A stretch of DNA of 64,000 nt from an uncultured Clostridium sp. (GTDB lineage: Bacteria; Bacillota; Clostridia; Lachnospirales; Lachnospiraceae): the NCBI GenBank assembly GCA_947575275.1, contig CANPMS010000003.1:57911-121910 (forward strand). Direction: 5' to 3'. This document shows, piece by piece, positions 16,996-25,288 of the stretch; position 1 is the first letter of the stretch; every line of letters starts with the position of its first letter. Position numbers and translations under genes: made by a program. A model generated the notes under the pieces. It was given only the letters and a program-made list of their open reading frames with translations, ran no database searches and had not been told where the DNA came from.

Positions 16996-17796
16996 CTATT
17001 TTGTAATGAGCTGCTTTGCTTTTAAAGTCTTTGCAATCTTTTCGGCAGCTTCCTGGGCAGAAATGTTGAATGTTTCTGTTTGGGCAGATACTTCCTTAGT
17101 AAATGTGCTATGCACTTTCGTCGGAGAACCAGCCAGACCAACTTTGCCTGCATCAATCTGCAAGTCAGCAAACGTAACAACGCGCACTTCCTTGCTGAAA
17201 GAATCTACAATGTCATTACAATTCATATAACGCGGTGTGTTCATGCCGCTCAAGGTAGTCAATACACATGGCAGCTTCGCTTCTATAATTTCTTCTGTAT
17301 CCTCCAGAGATTTCTTCACTGTTACAGTGCTCTCTCCCAGTTCTATAATCTCATCCACATAAGTAACCTGAGGAATATTCAGACGCTCTGCAGTCTGAGG
17401 TCCCACCTGAGCTGTATCTCCGTCAATTGCCTGACGCCCCGCAATAATAAGGTCAAATTCTTCCTTTCCCAAAGCTGCTGCCAATGTGTTGGAAGTAGCA
17501 CAGGTATCAGCTCCTGCAAACTTACGGTCAGTTATCAAGGTACAGTTGTCTACACCGCGTGCATACAGCTCCCGCAGCATTCCGGTTGCCTGCGGCGGTC
17601 CCATTGAAACGACATCCACCGTCACACCATATTTCTCCTTCAGCTGCAATGCTGCCTCTATACCCGCCAAATCATCTGGGTTAATGATACTGGGAACACC
17701 TGCACGAATCAGAGTGCCGGTTTCTTTATCTACACGGATTTCTGTTGAGTCCGGCACCTGCTTTACCAGAACTACTATCTTCTTCATAATAAACAT
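16996..17796 (-). CDS. etfB: Electron transfer flavoprotein subunit beta
   Basis: A 266-residue EtfB, the partner of EtfA that carries the bifurcating flavin or AMP, depending on subfamily. It shows IVVLVKQVPDSTEIRVD, NPDDLAGIEAALQLKEKYG, DLIIAGRQAIDGDTAQVGP and TTLSGMNTPRYM. The DGDTAQVGP loop and the clostridial context favour the bifurcating type. I take the first ATG at 17796 (MFIMKK), because AGAGG lies five bases before it, whereas the third-codon-later ATG would be too far from that site. It begins 17 bases after bcd. Confidence 0.95.
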   Translation of the reverse strand: MFIMKKIVVLVKQVPDSTEIRVDKETGTLIRAGVPSIINPDDLAGIEAALQLKEKYGVTVDVVSMGPPQATGMLRELYARGVDNCTLITDRKFAGADTCATSNTLAAALGKEEFDLIIAGRQAIDGDTAQVGPQTAERLNIPQVTYVDEIIELGESTVTVKKSLEDTEEIIEAKLPCVLTTLSGMNTPRYMNCNDIVDSFSKEVRVVTFADLQIDAGKVGLAGSPTKVHSTFTKEVSAQTETFNISAQEAAEKIAKTLKAKQLITK

Positions 17797-17813
17797 CGCT
17801 TCCTCTCTATATA

Positions 17814-18953
17814 TTATTTCAGCACATCTCTGCTGATTACCATGCGTTGTACTTCTGAAGTTCCTTCATAAATTTCAGTAATCTTTGCATCGCGGAACAT
17901 TCTCTCCAGCGGATAATCACGGGTATATCCGTATCCGCCAAGAAGCTGGATTGCTTTTGTGGTCACTTCCATCGCCACCTCCGCAGCAAACAATTTGGCC
18001 TTTGCAGCCTCTACTGAATAAGGAAGCCCTTTTTCTTTTTTCATAGCCGCATCATACACAAGCCATCTGGCAGCATCTACCTTTGTCTGCATATCAGCCA
18101 GCTGGAACTGCGTATTCTGGAAGTTCGCAATCGGACGTCCAAACTGTTTACGCGCCTTAACATAAGGAACTGTCTCATCAATAGCTCCTTGAGCAATTCC
18201 CAGCGCCTGAGCAGCAATTCCGATACGACCGCCATCCAGCGTGGACATAGCAATACCAAATCCTTTGCCTTCCTTGCCTAAAAGCTGGTCGCTGGACAAA
18301 CGTACATCCTTAAAGATCAGCTCGCTGGTAGCGCTTCCGCGGATACCCAGTTTCTTCTCATGCTGTCCCACTGTGAATCCCGGCATTCCTTTTTCTACGA
18401 TAAAAGCAGAGATACCACGGGTTCCCTGTGATTTGTCAGTCATTGCAAAGATAATATAAACATCTGCCTCTCCGGCATTTGTAATAAAGATCTTAGTTCC
18501 ATTTAATATGTAGTCGTTGCCGTCTTTCACAGCAGTGGTCTGCTGGCCTGCCGCGTCCGTTCCTGCATTGGGTTCTGTCAAGCCAAATGCAGCCAGTTTT
18601 TTTCCAGAGCACAGGTCAGGGAGATACTTTTTCTTCTGTTCCTCCGAGCCATAATTGGAAATTGGCCATGTACCAAGAGATGTATGTGCAGATAATACTA
18701 CTCCGGTGGTTCCGCATTTTTTGCTCAGCTCCTCCACCGCCATAATATAGCACAAATAGTCAGCGCCTGCTCCGCCATACTCTCTGCTGTAAGGAATTCC
18801 CAGCATTTTGCAATCGGCCATCTTCTGCACGGTTTCTCTCGGGAATCTCTCCTCTTCATCCACCTCGGCAGCCAATGGCTTCACTTCTTTTTCTGCGAAT
18901 TCAGAAAAAAGCTTTTTCATCATCTTCTGTTGCTCTGTCAACATGAAATCCAT
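17814..18953 (-). CDS. bcd: Butyryl-CoA dehydrogenase
   Basis: A 379-residue short-chain acyl-CoA dehydrogenase that reduces crotonyl-CoA to butyryl-CoA together with EtfAB. Features are EYGGAGADYLCYIMAVEEL, AFGLTEPNAGTDAAGQQTTA, FITNAGEADVYI, RIGIAAQALGIAQGA, and QLLGGYGYTRDYP with the catalytic glutamate in IYEGTSEVQRM near residue 363. The start at 18953 (MDFMLTEQQ) follows GGAGAAAACTT. The longer frame begins with TTG inside this ribosome site and is rejected. It is the first gene of the operon and faces thlA across a 265-base divergent control region. Confidence 0.96.
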   Translation of the reverse strand: MDFMLTEQQKMMKKLFSEFAEKEVKPLAAEVDEEERFPRETVQKMADCKMLGIPYSREYGGAGADYLCYIMAVEELSKKCGTTGVVLSAHTSLGTWPISNYGSEEQKKKYLPDLCSGKKLAAFGLTEPNAGTDAAGQQTTAVKDGNDYILNGTKIFITNAGEADVYIIFAMTDKSQGTRGISAFIVEKGMPGFTVGQHEKKLGIRGSATSELIFKDVRLSSDQLLGKEGKGFGIAMSTLDGGRIGIAAQALGIAQGAIDETVPYVKARKQFGRPIANFQNTQFQLADMQTKVDAARWLVYDAAMKKEKGLPYSVEAAKAKLFAAEVAMEVTTKAIQLLGGYGYTRDYPLERMFRDAKITEIYEGTSEVQRMVISRDVLK

Positions 18954-19040
18954 AAGTTTTCTCCTCTCCAAATGTTCTTAACTCTTGACGCATACAAGAC
19001 AACAACTTTAAGTTTTGTTATTAAGGTCGAGTATGTTATA

Positions 19041-19069
19041 ATAATAGCAAATTAAATTTACTTTGTACA
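19041..19069 (-). promoter_or_regulatory. Promoter of the bcd operon
   Basis: TGTACA, 17 bases, TATTAT with an extended -10 TGC. The leader would be about 80 bases and contains a short palindrome AACTTTAAGTT at 19004-19014. No clear Rex box was found. Confidence 0.55.
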
Positions 19070-19118
19070 GCCCCAATAGTAAAAATAGTCAGGATTATTA
19101 TTATCATTATTATTCCAG

Positions 19119-19147
19119 TTGACATTTTATCTATTTTAGAATATAAT
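19119..19147 (+). promoter_or_regulatory. thlA promoter, full consensus
   Basis: TTGACA, 17 bases, TATAAT: a perfect vegetative sigma match, with a predicted leader of about 64 bases before thlA. The surrounding sequence is very AT-rich, as expected for a strong clostridial promoter. Confidence 0.9.
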
Positions 19148-19218
19148 TTTTATTGATAGTTGGCAAAATTATACAACACAATAAGATGTAAGATTTTATT
19201 ACTGAAAGGAGATTCATT

Positions 19219-20427
19219 ATGCAGACGAAAAAAGCGTATATCGTCAGCGCAAAACGCACCGCCATAGGCAGTTTTCTTGGCGGATTATCGACTGTTAAAC
19301 CTAAAGATATGGGTTCCGCAGTTGTTAAAGCGTTACTTGAAGATGCCGGTGTAAAACCGGAACAGGTAGATGAACTGATTTGCGGCAATGTGCTTGGCGC
19401 CGGACTTGGTCAGAACATCGGACGTACTGTCGCACTGGAGGCCGGAATCCCCGAAACCGTATGCTCACATTCTACAAATATGGTTTGCGGCTCTGGATTA
19501 AGAACGGTTATGGAAGCCGTGATGTCAATTCAGGCAGGCTTTAATAATATTGTTGTAGCGGGTGGTGTGGAGTCAATGTCACAGGCTCCATATTTGGTTC
19601 CTGGCAATACCCGTACTGGCAATAAGATGGGCGACTGGAAAGCGACGGATCATATGATTTACGATGCCTTGACCGATGCCCGCGCCAACATACATATGGG
19701 TGTTACTGCAGAAAACATTGCAAAGAAATATAACATTACACGGGAACAGCAGGATGAGTTCGCATATTCATCTCAGCAGAAAGCCATTGCGGCAGTGGAT
19801 TCCGGAAGATTCAAAGATGAAATTGTACCAATTACAGTTCATTTAAGAAAAGAAGATGTAATCTTTGATACAGATGAATATCCCAACCGGAAGACCAATC
19901 TGGAGAAGCTTGCCGCACTGAAACCAGCATTTATTAAAGATGGAACCGTTACCGCAGGCAACGCATCCGGAATTAATGATGGCGCTTCCTTCGTATTGGT
20001 TGTAAGTGAGGATGCACTGAGCAAGTACAATCTGACTCCAATGTGCGAGATAGTCGGTATCGGCCAGGGCGGTGTTGATCCGCTGACCATGGGTCTTGGA
20101 CCTACCCCCGCTATCCGCAATGCCCTGAACTACGCAGGTATGAAGCTCAGCGATATTGAGCTGATTGAACTGAACGAGGCTTTCGCAGCCCAGTCCTTAG
20201 GAGTAATCCATGAGCTGATTGAGGAGCATAAAGTAGATCGTTCTGAATTAATGGCAAAAACAAACATCAACGGCGGAGCAATCGCCCTGGGGCATCCGGT
20301 CGGCGCTTCTGGAAACCGTATTTTAGTTACCCTGGTTCACGAGATGATTAAGTCCGATAAGCATACTGGTCTTGCTTCTCTGTGTATCGGCGGCGGACAA
20401 GGTACAGCAGTCATTGTGAAACGCTGA
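19219..20427 (+). CDS. thlA: Acetyl-CoA C-acetyltransferase (thiolase)
   Basis: A 402-residue biosynthetic thiolase that condenses two acetyl-CoA into acetoacetyl-CoA, the entry step of butyrate formation. The N-terminus is [19 protein letters not shown]. The active cysteine is in [14 protein letters not shown] near residue 92, [12 protein letters not shown] follows, the catalytic histidine is in [14 protein letters not shown], and the second cysteine is in [14 protein letters not shown]. The ATG follows GAAAGGAGATTC. It is transcribed away from bcd and leads into the acyl-CoA dehydrogenase/rubredoxin fusion 69 bases later with no visible terminator. Confidence 0.97.
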   Translation: MQTKKAYIVSAKRTAIGSFLGGLSTVKPKDMGSAVVKALLEDAGVKPEQVDELICGNVLGAGLGQNIGRTVALEAGIPETVCSHSTNMVCGSGLRTVMEAVMSIQAGFNNIVVAGGVESMSQAPYLVPGNTRTGNKMGDWKATDHMIYDALTDARANIHMGVTAENIAKKYNITREQQDEFAYSSQQKAIAAVDSGRFKDEIVPITVHLRKEDVIFDTDEYPNRKTNLEKLAALKPAFIKDGTVTAGNASGINDGASFVLVVSEDALSKYNLTPMCEIVGIGQGGVDPLTMGLGPTPAIRNALNYAGMKLSDIELIELNEAFAAQSLGVIHELIEEHKVDRSELMAKTNINGGAIALGHPVGASGNRILVTLVHEMIKSDKHTGLASLCIGGGQGTAVIVKR

Positions 20428-20496
20428 TTTGCATTGCCGTGTGTTGTATTACATATACCAAGTACCTATAAAAAATTATGAAAAGGGGGATTGTAC

Positions 20497-22404
20497 ATGC
20501 TGTTTCAGACAACAAAACAACATGAAGAAATTCGTAAAACCGTCAGAGAGTTTGTAGAAAACGAAGTAAAGCCAATTGCATTCCAGTTGGATCAGGAAAG
20601 TGCATTTCCGCACGAGGCTATTCAAAAATTTGCATCTATGGGAATGATGGGTCTTCCTTATCCGAAAGAGTATGGCGGAGCCGGACTTGATATTCTGAGC
20701 TACGCTATCGCAGTAGAAGAGTTATCCAGAGTCGATGGCGGAACCGGCGTTATCTTGTCCGCACATGTCTCTCTGGGAAGCTTCCCGATTTTTGCATTCG
20801 GAACGGAAGAGCAGAAGAAAAAGTATCTGGTTCCCCTGGCAAAGGGCGAAAAAATCGGTGCATTCGGCCTGACAGAGCCAAATGCCGGCAGTGATGCAGG
20901 TGGAACAGAGACTACTGCTGTATTAGAAGGTGATCACTATATCTTAAACGGCGGTAAGATCTTCATCACCAATGCTCCTGTTGCTGACACTTATGTGGTA
21001 TTTGCTTCCACCGATCCCGAAGCAGGAACCCGCGGCATCAGTGCTTTCATTGTCGAAAAAGGCTGGGAAGGCTTTACATTCGGAGACCACTACGATAAAT
21101 TAGGTATCCGTTCCTCCTCCACTGCAGAGTTAGTTTTCAATAATGTAAAAGTACCGAAGGAGAACCTGCTTGGTAAATTAGGTCAGGGCTTTAAAATTGC
21201 TATGGCTACCCTGGATGGCGGCCGAATCGGTATCGCAGCTCAGGCATTAGGTATTGCTCAGGGCGCTTATGAGCATGCACTGGAATATGCAAAAGAGCGT
21301 GTTCAGTTCGGTAAACCGATTGCTCATCAGCAAATTATCTCCTTTAAGCTGGCAGATATGGCAACCAAGCTGCGTTGTGCAAGATTCTTAGTATACAGCG
21401 CTGCCGAGCTTAAAGAAGCACACGAGCCGTACGGCATGGAGTCCGCTATGGCAAAACAGTACACCTCTGACATTTGTCTTGAGGTAGTCAATGATGCCCT
21501 GCAGATCTTCGGCGGCAGCGGATATCTGAAGGGTATGGAAGTAGAGCGTTCCTACCGTGATGCTAAGATTTGTACCATCTATGAAGGAACCAACGAGATT
21601 CAACGTGTGGTAATCGCATCTCACCTGATTGGTAAGATTGCCAGCGACAAGACCGGTTCACGCAAGAAAAAATCTGCTGCTGTAACAGGCGAGCGTAAGA
21701 AACAGATTTTCCGTGACGGTACACCAAAAGAGCAGGTGGCAAAACTTGTAGAAGCTCTGAAAAATGATGGTTATGACTTTACTGTTGGCATCCCGGTTGA
21801 TACCCCGATTATGAATGCTGAACGTGTAGTTAGTGCAGGTAAGGGAATCGGCGCTAAGGAAAACATGAAGCTGATTGAAGAGCTGGCTAAGCAGGCCGGT
21901 GCCGCTATTGGCTCCTCCCGCCCGGTAGCAGAGACGCTGAAATACGTACCGCTTAACCGCTATGTGGGTATGTCCGGACAGAAATTCACCGGCAATCTGT
22001 ATATTGCGTGTGGTATATCCGGAGCTGGTCAGCACCTAAAAGGTATCAAAGATGCTACCACCATTGTGGCAATTAACAACAATGCAAACGCTCCTATCTT
22101 TAAAAATGCAGACTATGGAATCGTAGGGGATCTGATGGAAATTCTGCCTCTGCTGGCAAAGGCATTGGATACCGGCGCTCCAAAGAAAGAGGCTCCGCCA
22201 ATGAAGAAGATGAAGCGTCCGTTCATCCGTAAGGAGGCACCTTCCTACAAGCGCTATATCTGTAGTGGATGCGGATATGAGTACGATTTAGAGTTGGGCG
22301 ATCCGGAAAATGATGTAGCTCCGGGCACTCCGTTCAACAAACTGGGCGATGATTGGTTCTGCCCAGAATGCGCCGAAGATAAAGAAAACTTCATAGAAAT
22401 TTAA
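20497..22404 (+). CDS. Fusion: acyl-CoA dehydrogenase + EtfA FAD domain + rubredoxin
   Basis: A 635-residue flavo-iron protein in three blocks. Residues 1-380 are a complete short-chain acyl-CoA dehydrogenase close to Bcd: FGLTEPNAGSDAGGTETTA, RIGIAAQALGIAQGA and the catalytic glutamate in IYEGTNEIQRV. After a basic linker (SRKKKSAAV), residues about 400-560 match EtfA domain II: VSAGKGIGAKENMKLIEELA, YIACGISGAGQHLKGI and VAINNNANAPIF. The last 50 residues are rubredoxin, with CSGCGYEYD and WFCPECAEDKENF supplying four cysteines for iron. EtfA domain I is missing, so an EtfB-type partner must come from elsewhere, perhaps the divergent etfB. The ATG at 20497 lies six bases after AAGGGGGA. The flavodiiron gene follows by 15 bases, suggesting electron flow from acyl-CoA or Etf to rubredoxin to the flavodiiron protein. 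Confidence 0.93.
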   Translation: MLFQTTKQHEEIRKTVREFVENEVKPIAFQLDQESAFPHEAIQKFASMGMMGLPYPKEYGGAGLDILSYAIAVEELSRVDGGTGVILSAHVSLGSFPIFAFGTEEQKKKYLVPLAKGEKIGAFGLTEPNAGSDAGGTETTAVLEGDHYILNGGKIFITNAPVADTYVVFASTDPEAGTRGISAFIVEKGWEGFTFGDHYDKLGIRSSSTAELVFNNVKVPKENLLGKLGQGFKIAMATLDGGRIGIAAQALGIAQGAYEHALEYAKERVQFGKPIAHQQIISFKLADMATKLRCARFLVYSAAELKEAHEPYGMESAMAKQYTSDICLEVVNDALQIFGGSGYLKGMEVERSYRDAKICTIYEGTNEIQRVVIASHLIGKIASDKTGSRKKKSAAVTGERKKQIFRDGTPKEQVAKLVEALKNDGYDFTVGIPVDTPIMNAERVVSAGKGIGAKENMKLIEELAKQAGAAIGSSRPVAETLKYVPLNRYVGMSGQKFTGNLYIACGISGAGQHLKGIKDATTIVAINNNANAPIFKNADYGIVGDLMEILPLLAKALDTGAPKKEAPPMKKMKRPFIRKEAPSYKRYICSGCGYEYDLELGDPENDVAPGTPFNKLGDDWFCPECAEDKENFIEI

Positions 22405-22419
22405 TAGGGAGGAACGATT

Positions 22420-23631
22420 ATGTATTGTGTAAGAAAAGTTGTTGATGATTTATACTGGGTCGGAGCAAATGAACATCGCCTTGCCCTCTTCGAGAATATT
22501 CATCCTATTGCTCGTGGCGTTTCCTATAACTCCTACCTTCTAATGGATAAGAGCACAGTATTGTTCGATACCGTTGACTGGGCTGTATGCCGTCAGTTCC
22601 TGGAGAACGTAGAGCATGTATTAAACGGTCGGGATCTGGATTACATCGTTATCAACCACATGGAGCCGGATCACGGTGCAAGCCTTGAGGAGATTCTGCT
22701 TCGTTATCCGAATGCTAAGGTTATCTCCACCGAGAAATCTATCATGATTATGCACCAGTTTGGTTTCCACATTGATGATAGAACAGAAACCGTACAGAGC
22801 GGGGATACCAGAAACTTTGGAACGCATACTATTGCTTTTGTAGAGGCTCCGATGGTACACTGGCCAGAGGCTATGGTCAGCTTTGACACCAGCAACGGTG
22901 TACTGTTCTCTGCTGATGCGTTTGGATCTTTCGGTGCATTGGACGGAAAACTGTTCCAGGATGAGGTTAATTTTGACCGTGACTGGCTGGATGATGCACG
23001 TCGCTATTACACCAACATTGTTGGAAAATATGGTCCTCACGTACAGGCTCTGTTAAAGAAGGCTGGCACCCTGGATATTAAGGTAATCTGCCCACTGCAC
23101 GGTCCCGTATGGCGTAGCGACTTCGGTTATATTCTTGATAAGTACAACAAGTGGAGTACCTATGAGCCTGAAGTAAAGGGCGTATTAATTGCATACGCCT
23201 CCATGTATGGTAATACCGAATCTGCTGCTCAGGTGCTTGCAGCCAGACTGGTAGAAAGGGGTATTAAGGACATTGCTCTCTATGATGTATCCAACACCCA
23301 TGTATCTGTATTAGTAAGTGAAGCTTTCAAGTACAGCCACATTGTATTTGCCAGCGTTACCTACAACCTGGGCATTTACCCGGTTATGCATGATTTCTTA
23401 ATGCATTTGAAGGCTCTTCATCTGCAGAAACGTATCTGTGCTATTGTTGAGAACGGTTCTTGGGCACCGAAGTCCGGTTCCCTTATGAGAAACTTCCTGG
23501 ATGATGAGATGCTTCAGATGAGCGTTTTGAACAGTGAGATTAACATGATAAGCGCTTTGGGAGAGAATAATGCCAGCGAGTTAGATAACCTGGTTGACAG
23601 TATTATTGATTCCATGAAAGATCCAGAATAA
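22420..23631 (+). CDS. fprA: Flavodiiron protein (FprA-type O2/NO reductase)
   Basis: A 403-residue A-type flavoprotein. The N-terminal metallo-beta-lactamase-like domain binds a di-iron centre through NHMEPDHG (H-x-E-x-D-H) and later histidines in CPLHGPVWR. The C-terminal flavodoxin domain starts at about residue 250 with LIAYASMYGNTESAAQVLA. Such proteins reduce oxygen to water or nitric oxide to nitrous oxide in anaerobes, usually taking electrons from rubredoxin. Here rubredoxin is the last domain of the preceding gene, 15 bases upstream, so donor and acceptor are probably cotranscribed. GGGAGG precedes the ATG. Which gas is the main substrate cannot be told. Confidence 0.96.
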   Translation: MYCVRKVVDDLYWVGANEHRLALFENIHPIARGVSYNSYLLMDKSTVLFDTVDWAVCRQFLENVEHVLNGRDLDYIVINHMEPDHGASLEEILLRYPNAKVISTEKSIMIMHQFGFHIDDRTETVQSGDTRNFGTHTIAFVEAPMVHWPEAMVSFDTSNGVLFSADAFGSFGALDGKLFQDEVNFDRDWLDDARRYYTNIVGKYGPHVQALLKKAGTLDIKVICPLHGPVWRSDFGYILDKYNKWSTYEPEVKGVLIAYASMYGNTESAAQVLAARLVERGIKDIALYDVSNTHVSVLVSEAFKYSHIVFASVTYNLGIYPVMHDFLMHLKALHLQKRICAIVENGSWAPKSGSLMRNFLDDEMLQMSVLNSEINMISALGENNASELDNLVDSIIDSMKDPE

Positions 23632-23668
23632 GAATTAATTTTGTAACGTACTGAACAGTTGATCATTA

Positions 23669-23740
23669 ATATGCCCCGCCTGATGGCAACAAAAGAGTAT
23701 AAATCCAATACTCATCTGTTTGCCATCAGGCGGGGCATAT
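23669..23740. repeat. 21-base perfect inverted repeat with inner hairpin
   Basis: Arms at 23669-23689 and 23720-23740 are perfect reverse complements and GC-rich (CCCCGCCTGATGGC core). The 30-base loop holds a second hairpin, GAGTAT/ATACTC. It lies 37 bases after the fprA stop. There is no U-run beside it on the plus strand, so it is not a standard intrinsic terminator, though it could stop or stabilise the fprA transcript. The stretch 23741-23864 is AT-rich with no gene. Confidence 0.85.
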
Positions 23741-23864
23741 TGCTGAAAACAATAATATAGGTGTGAAAAAGACAATTTGCTCTTTGATAATTTGCAACTA
23801 TTATATTGGCAAAATTCAAGACTTTTATATTGATATGCAAATTCTTAATGTTTTTATGGATATA

Positions 23865-23893
23865 TTGACAAATTTGGCTCATACTATTATACT
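23865..23893 (+). promoter_or_regulatory. Strong promoter of a small RNA
   Basis: TTGACA, 17 bases, TATACT, with no open frame downstream on the plus strand before a terminator about 90 bases later. Confidence 0.8.
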
Positions 23894-23898
23894 AAAAA

Positions 23899-23992
23899 TA
23901 AGTTAACTCGTGAAGGATAAGGCTGGGTTCCTGAATGGGAGTAGGCTGTAAAGCTTAGAATTCCTTTGCCCCTGGGGTTAGCTTATTTTTTT
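23899..23992 (+). ncRNA. Candidate small RNA, about 94 nt, unknown family
   Basis: A near-consensus promoter is followed about 90 bases later by GTTAGCTTATTTTTTT. The 5' end AATAAGTTAAC pairs with GTTAGCTTATT next to the U-run (11 pairs, one G-U), closing the whole RNA into one long stem-loop that also works as its terminator. Inside, GAAGGA can pair with TTCCTT. No start codon with a ribosome site is present. It does not match the SRP, tmRNA, RNase P or 6S features that I know. Its 3' end runs into the end of the convergent DUF3644 gene. Transcription start may be 23899-23901. Confidence 0.6.
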
Positions 23993-24723
23993 ATATTATC
24001 AAGTATGTGCATTGGGTCTTTCATAATCTCATCTACTATAAAATCTATCATTTGCTGTGAATATGAGTATTGTGGAGTTGTAAATTGTCTATGAATATAG
24101 CACAGTTTTTCGTTTTCCTTAAAACTGTAATATTTGCAGAAATTCACAAAATGGAAGCTTGTAAATTTTGCTGGCTTGTCATTGTAGGTAAGTTCAATAT
24201 GTTCTCTTTGCAATCTTTCTTTAATAATGTTAATACATGACTTTGCTGTGTAGTTATGAGTGTTATTAGGGTCTTGTAGTTCTTTTATAATTGTTACGCC
24301 AGATGTGGCATTTTTATCAAAGTGGACAATATTTGTAGCTTTGTCCTTATTTTTAGTAATATAATAATGATGATCGATTCTTATAGCAAATTTCGCATTA
24401 TTGTTTATAGACAGATGGTCAACAGAAGTCTTTAACTCAATAAAATGGCTGGCTATGGGTTCTGGGTACTTAGCTATTATTTCAGCTTCGTTAAGCATCT
24501 TCATGCTTACTGATAAGGTTCTTTGATGGTTATCTTTGTAATAAATGCTGCTTTCACCTAGAACATTAAGCATATGCGCCTTCAGCATTAATTCCCAGGC
24601 ATTGCAAATAAAATGGCTGAATCCTTCTACCCGGTATTTTATTGTTGGTTTATTATACAATTCTATCGCAAGACAAAATGCTTCCTTGGATTTTTCAACT
24701 AACTTTTCATCTAGTTTGTCCAT
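23983..24723 (-). CDS. DUF3644-like protein
   Basis: A 246-residue protein beginning MDKLDEKLVEKSKEAFCLAI and then IELYNKPTIKYRVEGFSHFI and CNAWELMLKAHML, a helical opening that fits DUF3644. The rest is rich in Asn, Lys, Ile and His, unlike the neighbouring metabolic genes, and suggests horizontal origin. No membrane segment or catalytic motif is certain. DUF3644 proteins often occur singly in variable regions; their function is not known to me. The start ATG at 24723 has AAAGGG nine bases upstream. It follows the broken XRE regulator on the same strand and ends within the terminator of the convergent small RNA. Confidence 0.65.
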   Translation of the reverse strand: MDKLDEKLVEKSKEAFCLAIELYNKPTIKYRVEGFSHFICNAWELMLKAHMLNVLGESSIYYKDNHQRTLSVSMKMLNEAEIIAKYPEPIASHFIELKTSVDHLSINNNAKFAIRIDHHYYITKNKDKATNIVHFDKNATSGVTIIKELQDPNNTHNYTAKSCINIIKERLQREHIELTYNDKPAKFTSFHFVNFCKYYSFKENEKLCYIHRQFTTPQYSYSQQMIDFIVDEIMKDPMHILDNIKK

Positions 24724-24843
24724 ACATTATCCCTTTTTTCCTCTTTTCTTTAGTATTTTATTAAAACGTAGTATCGTTGTGACACTACCAGCCGGATTCT
24801 CAGTAACCGCCTCATGCACCTTTGGAAATGAAAACTTCACAGA

Positions 24844-25218
24844 CTAGATATTGTATTCCCGTTCTTTCCTTTTTAAGGCTAATAGTATATTGTGGACGGC
24901 GGTTAAATCCTCCGACTCCGCATCTCTGGCCGCATCAAATAAAACGCGAAGTTCTTTGTTCTCAAAAATGTCCTAGGCAATTGCTGTGATTTCGTCATTG
25001 AGGTAGTATTTTTGCTCTTCTCCTTTCTGCTTACCATTCACAAGCTGTTCTACACTTATAGAAAAGTAATCAGCAAGTTTTTGCACTTTTTCCATGCTTG
25101 GCTTGTTTGTATTTACTTTACACAAAGAACCCCTAGCAAATCCTAATTGTTTTTCTAATCCAGTTATAGTTACTCCTTTATCGACACATAGCATCTTAAT
25201 AGTTTCATATGTAAGCAT
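24844..25218 (-). pseudogene. XRE-family regulator interrupted by an in-frame amber codon
   Basis: Residues 1-70 form a helix-turn-helix of the XRE/Cro type (ITGLEKQLGFARGSLCKV, then MEKVQKLADYFSISVEQLV). After 81 codons (LNDEITAIA) a TAG at 24973-24975 stops translation. The same frame then continues for 42 codons, DIFENKELRVLFDAARDAES and so on, to a second TAG. The continuation is the normal C-terminal tail of this regulator type, in which a glutamine commonly stands where the TAG lies, so one CAG-to-TAG change would explain it. The DNA-binding part could still be made. AAGGGG precedes the ATG. It lies upstream of the DUF3644 gene on the same strand. Confidence 0.85.
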
Positions 25219-25259
25219 AGATTCCCCTTAAAATATAGTTGAAAAAAATTACATAAACC

Positions 25260-25288
25260 CTAATATGGTTAAAATATCTTTTATTCAA
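25260..25288 (-). promoter_or_regulatory. Candidate promoter/operator of the XRE regulator
   Basis: TTGAAT, 17 bases, TATTAG. An AACC...GGTT inverted repeat overlaps the -10, a typical place for autorepression by XRE proteins. Confidence 0.45.

Noticed and set aside
18954..19218. Rex operator between bcd and thlA
   Set aside because: No TTGTTAA-type half-sites in proper inverted arrangement were found; only an unrelated short palindrome at 19004-19014.
23899..23992. SRP RNA, 6S RNA or riboswitch identity for the small RNA
   Set aside because: The SRP GGAA-tetraloop region and the long open bubble of 6S are absent, and no gene on the same strand follows that a riboswitch could control.
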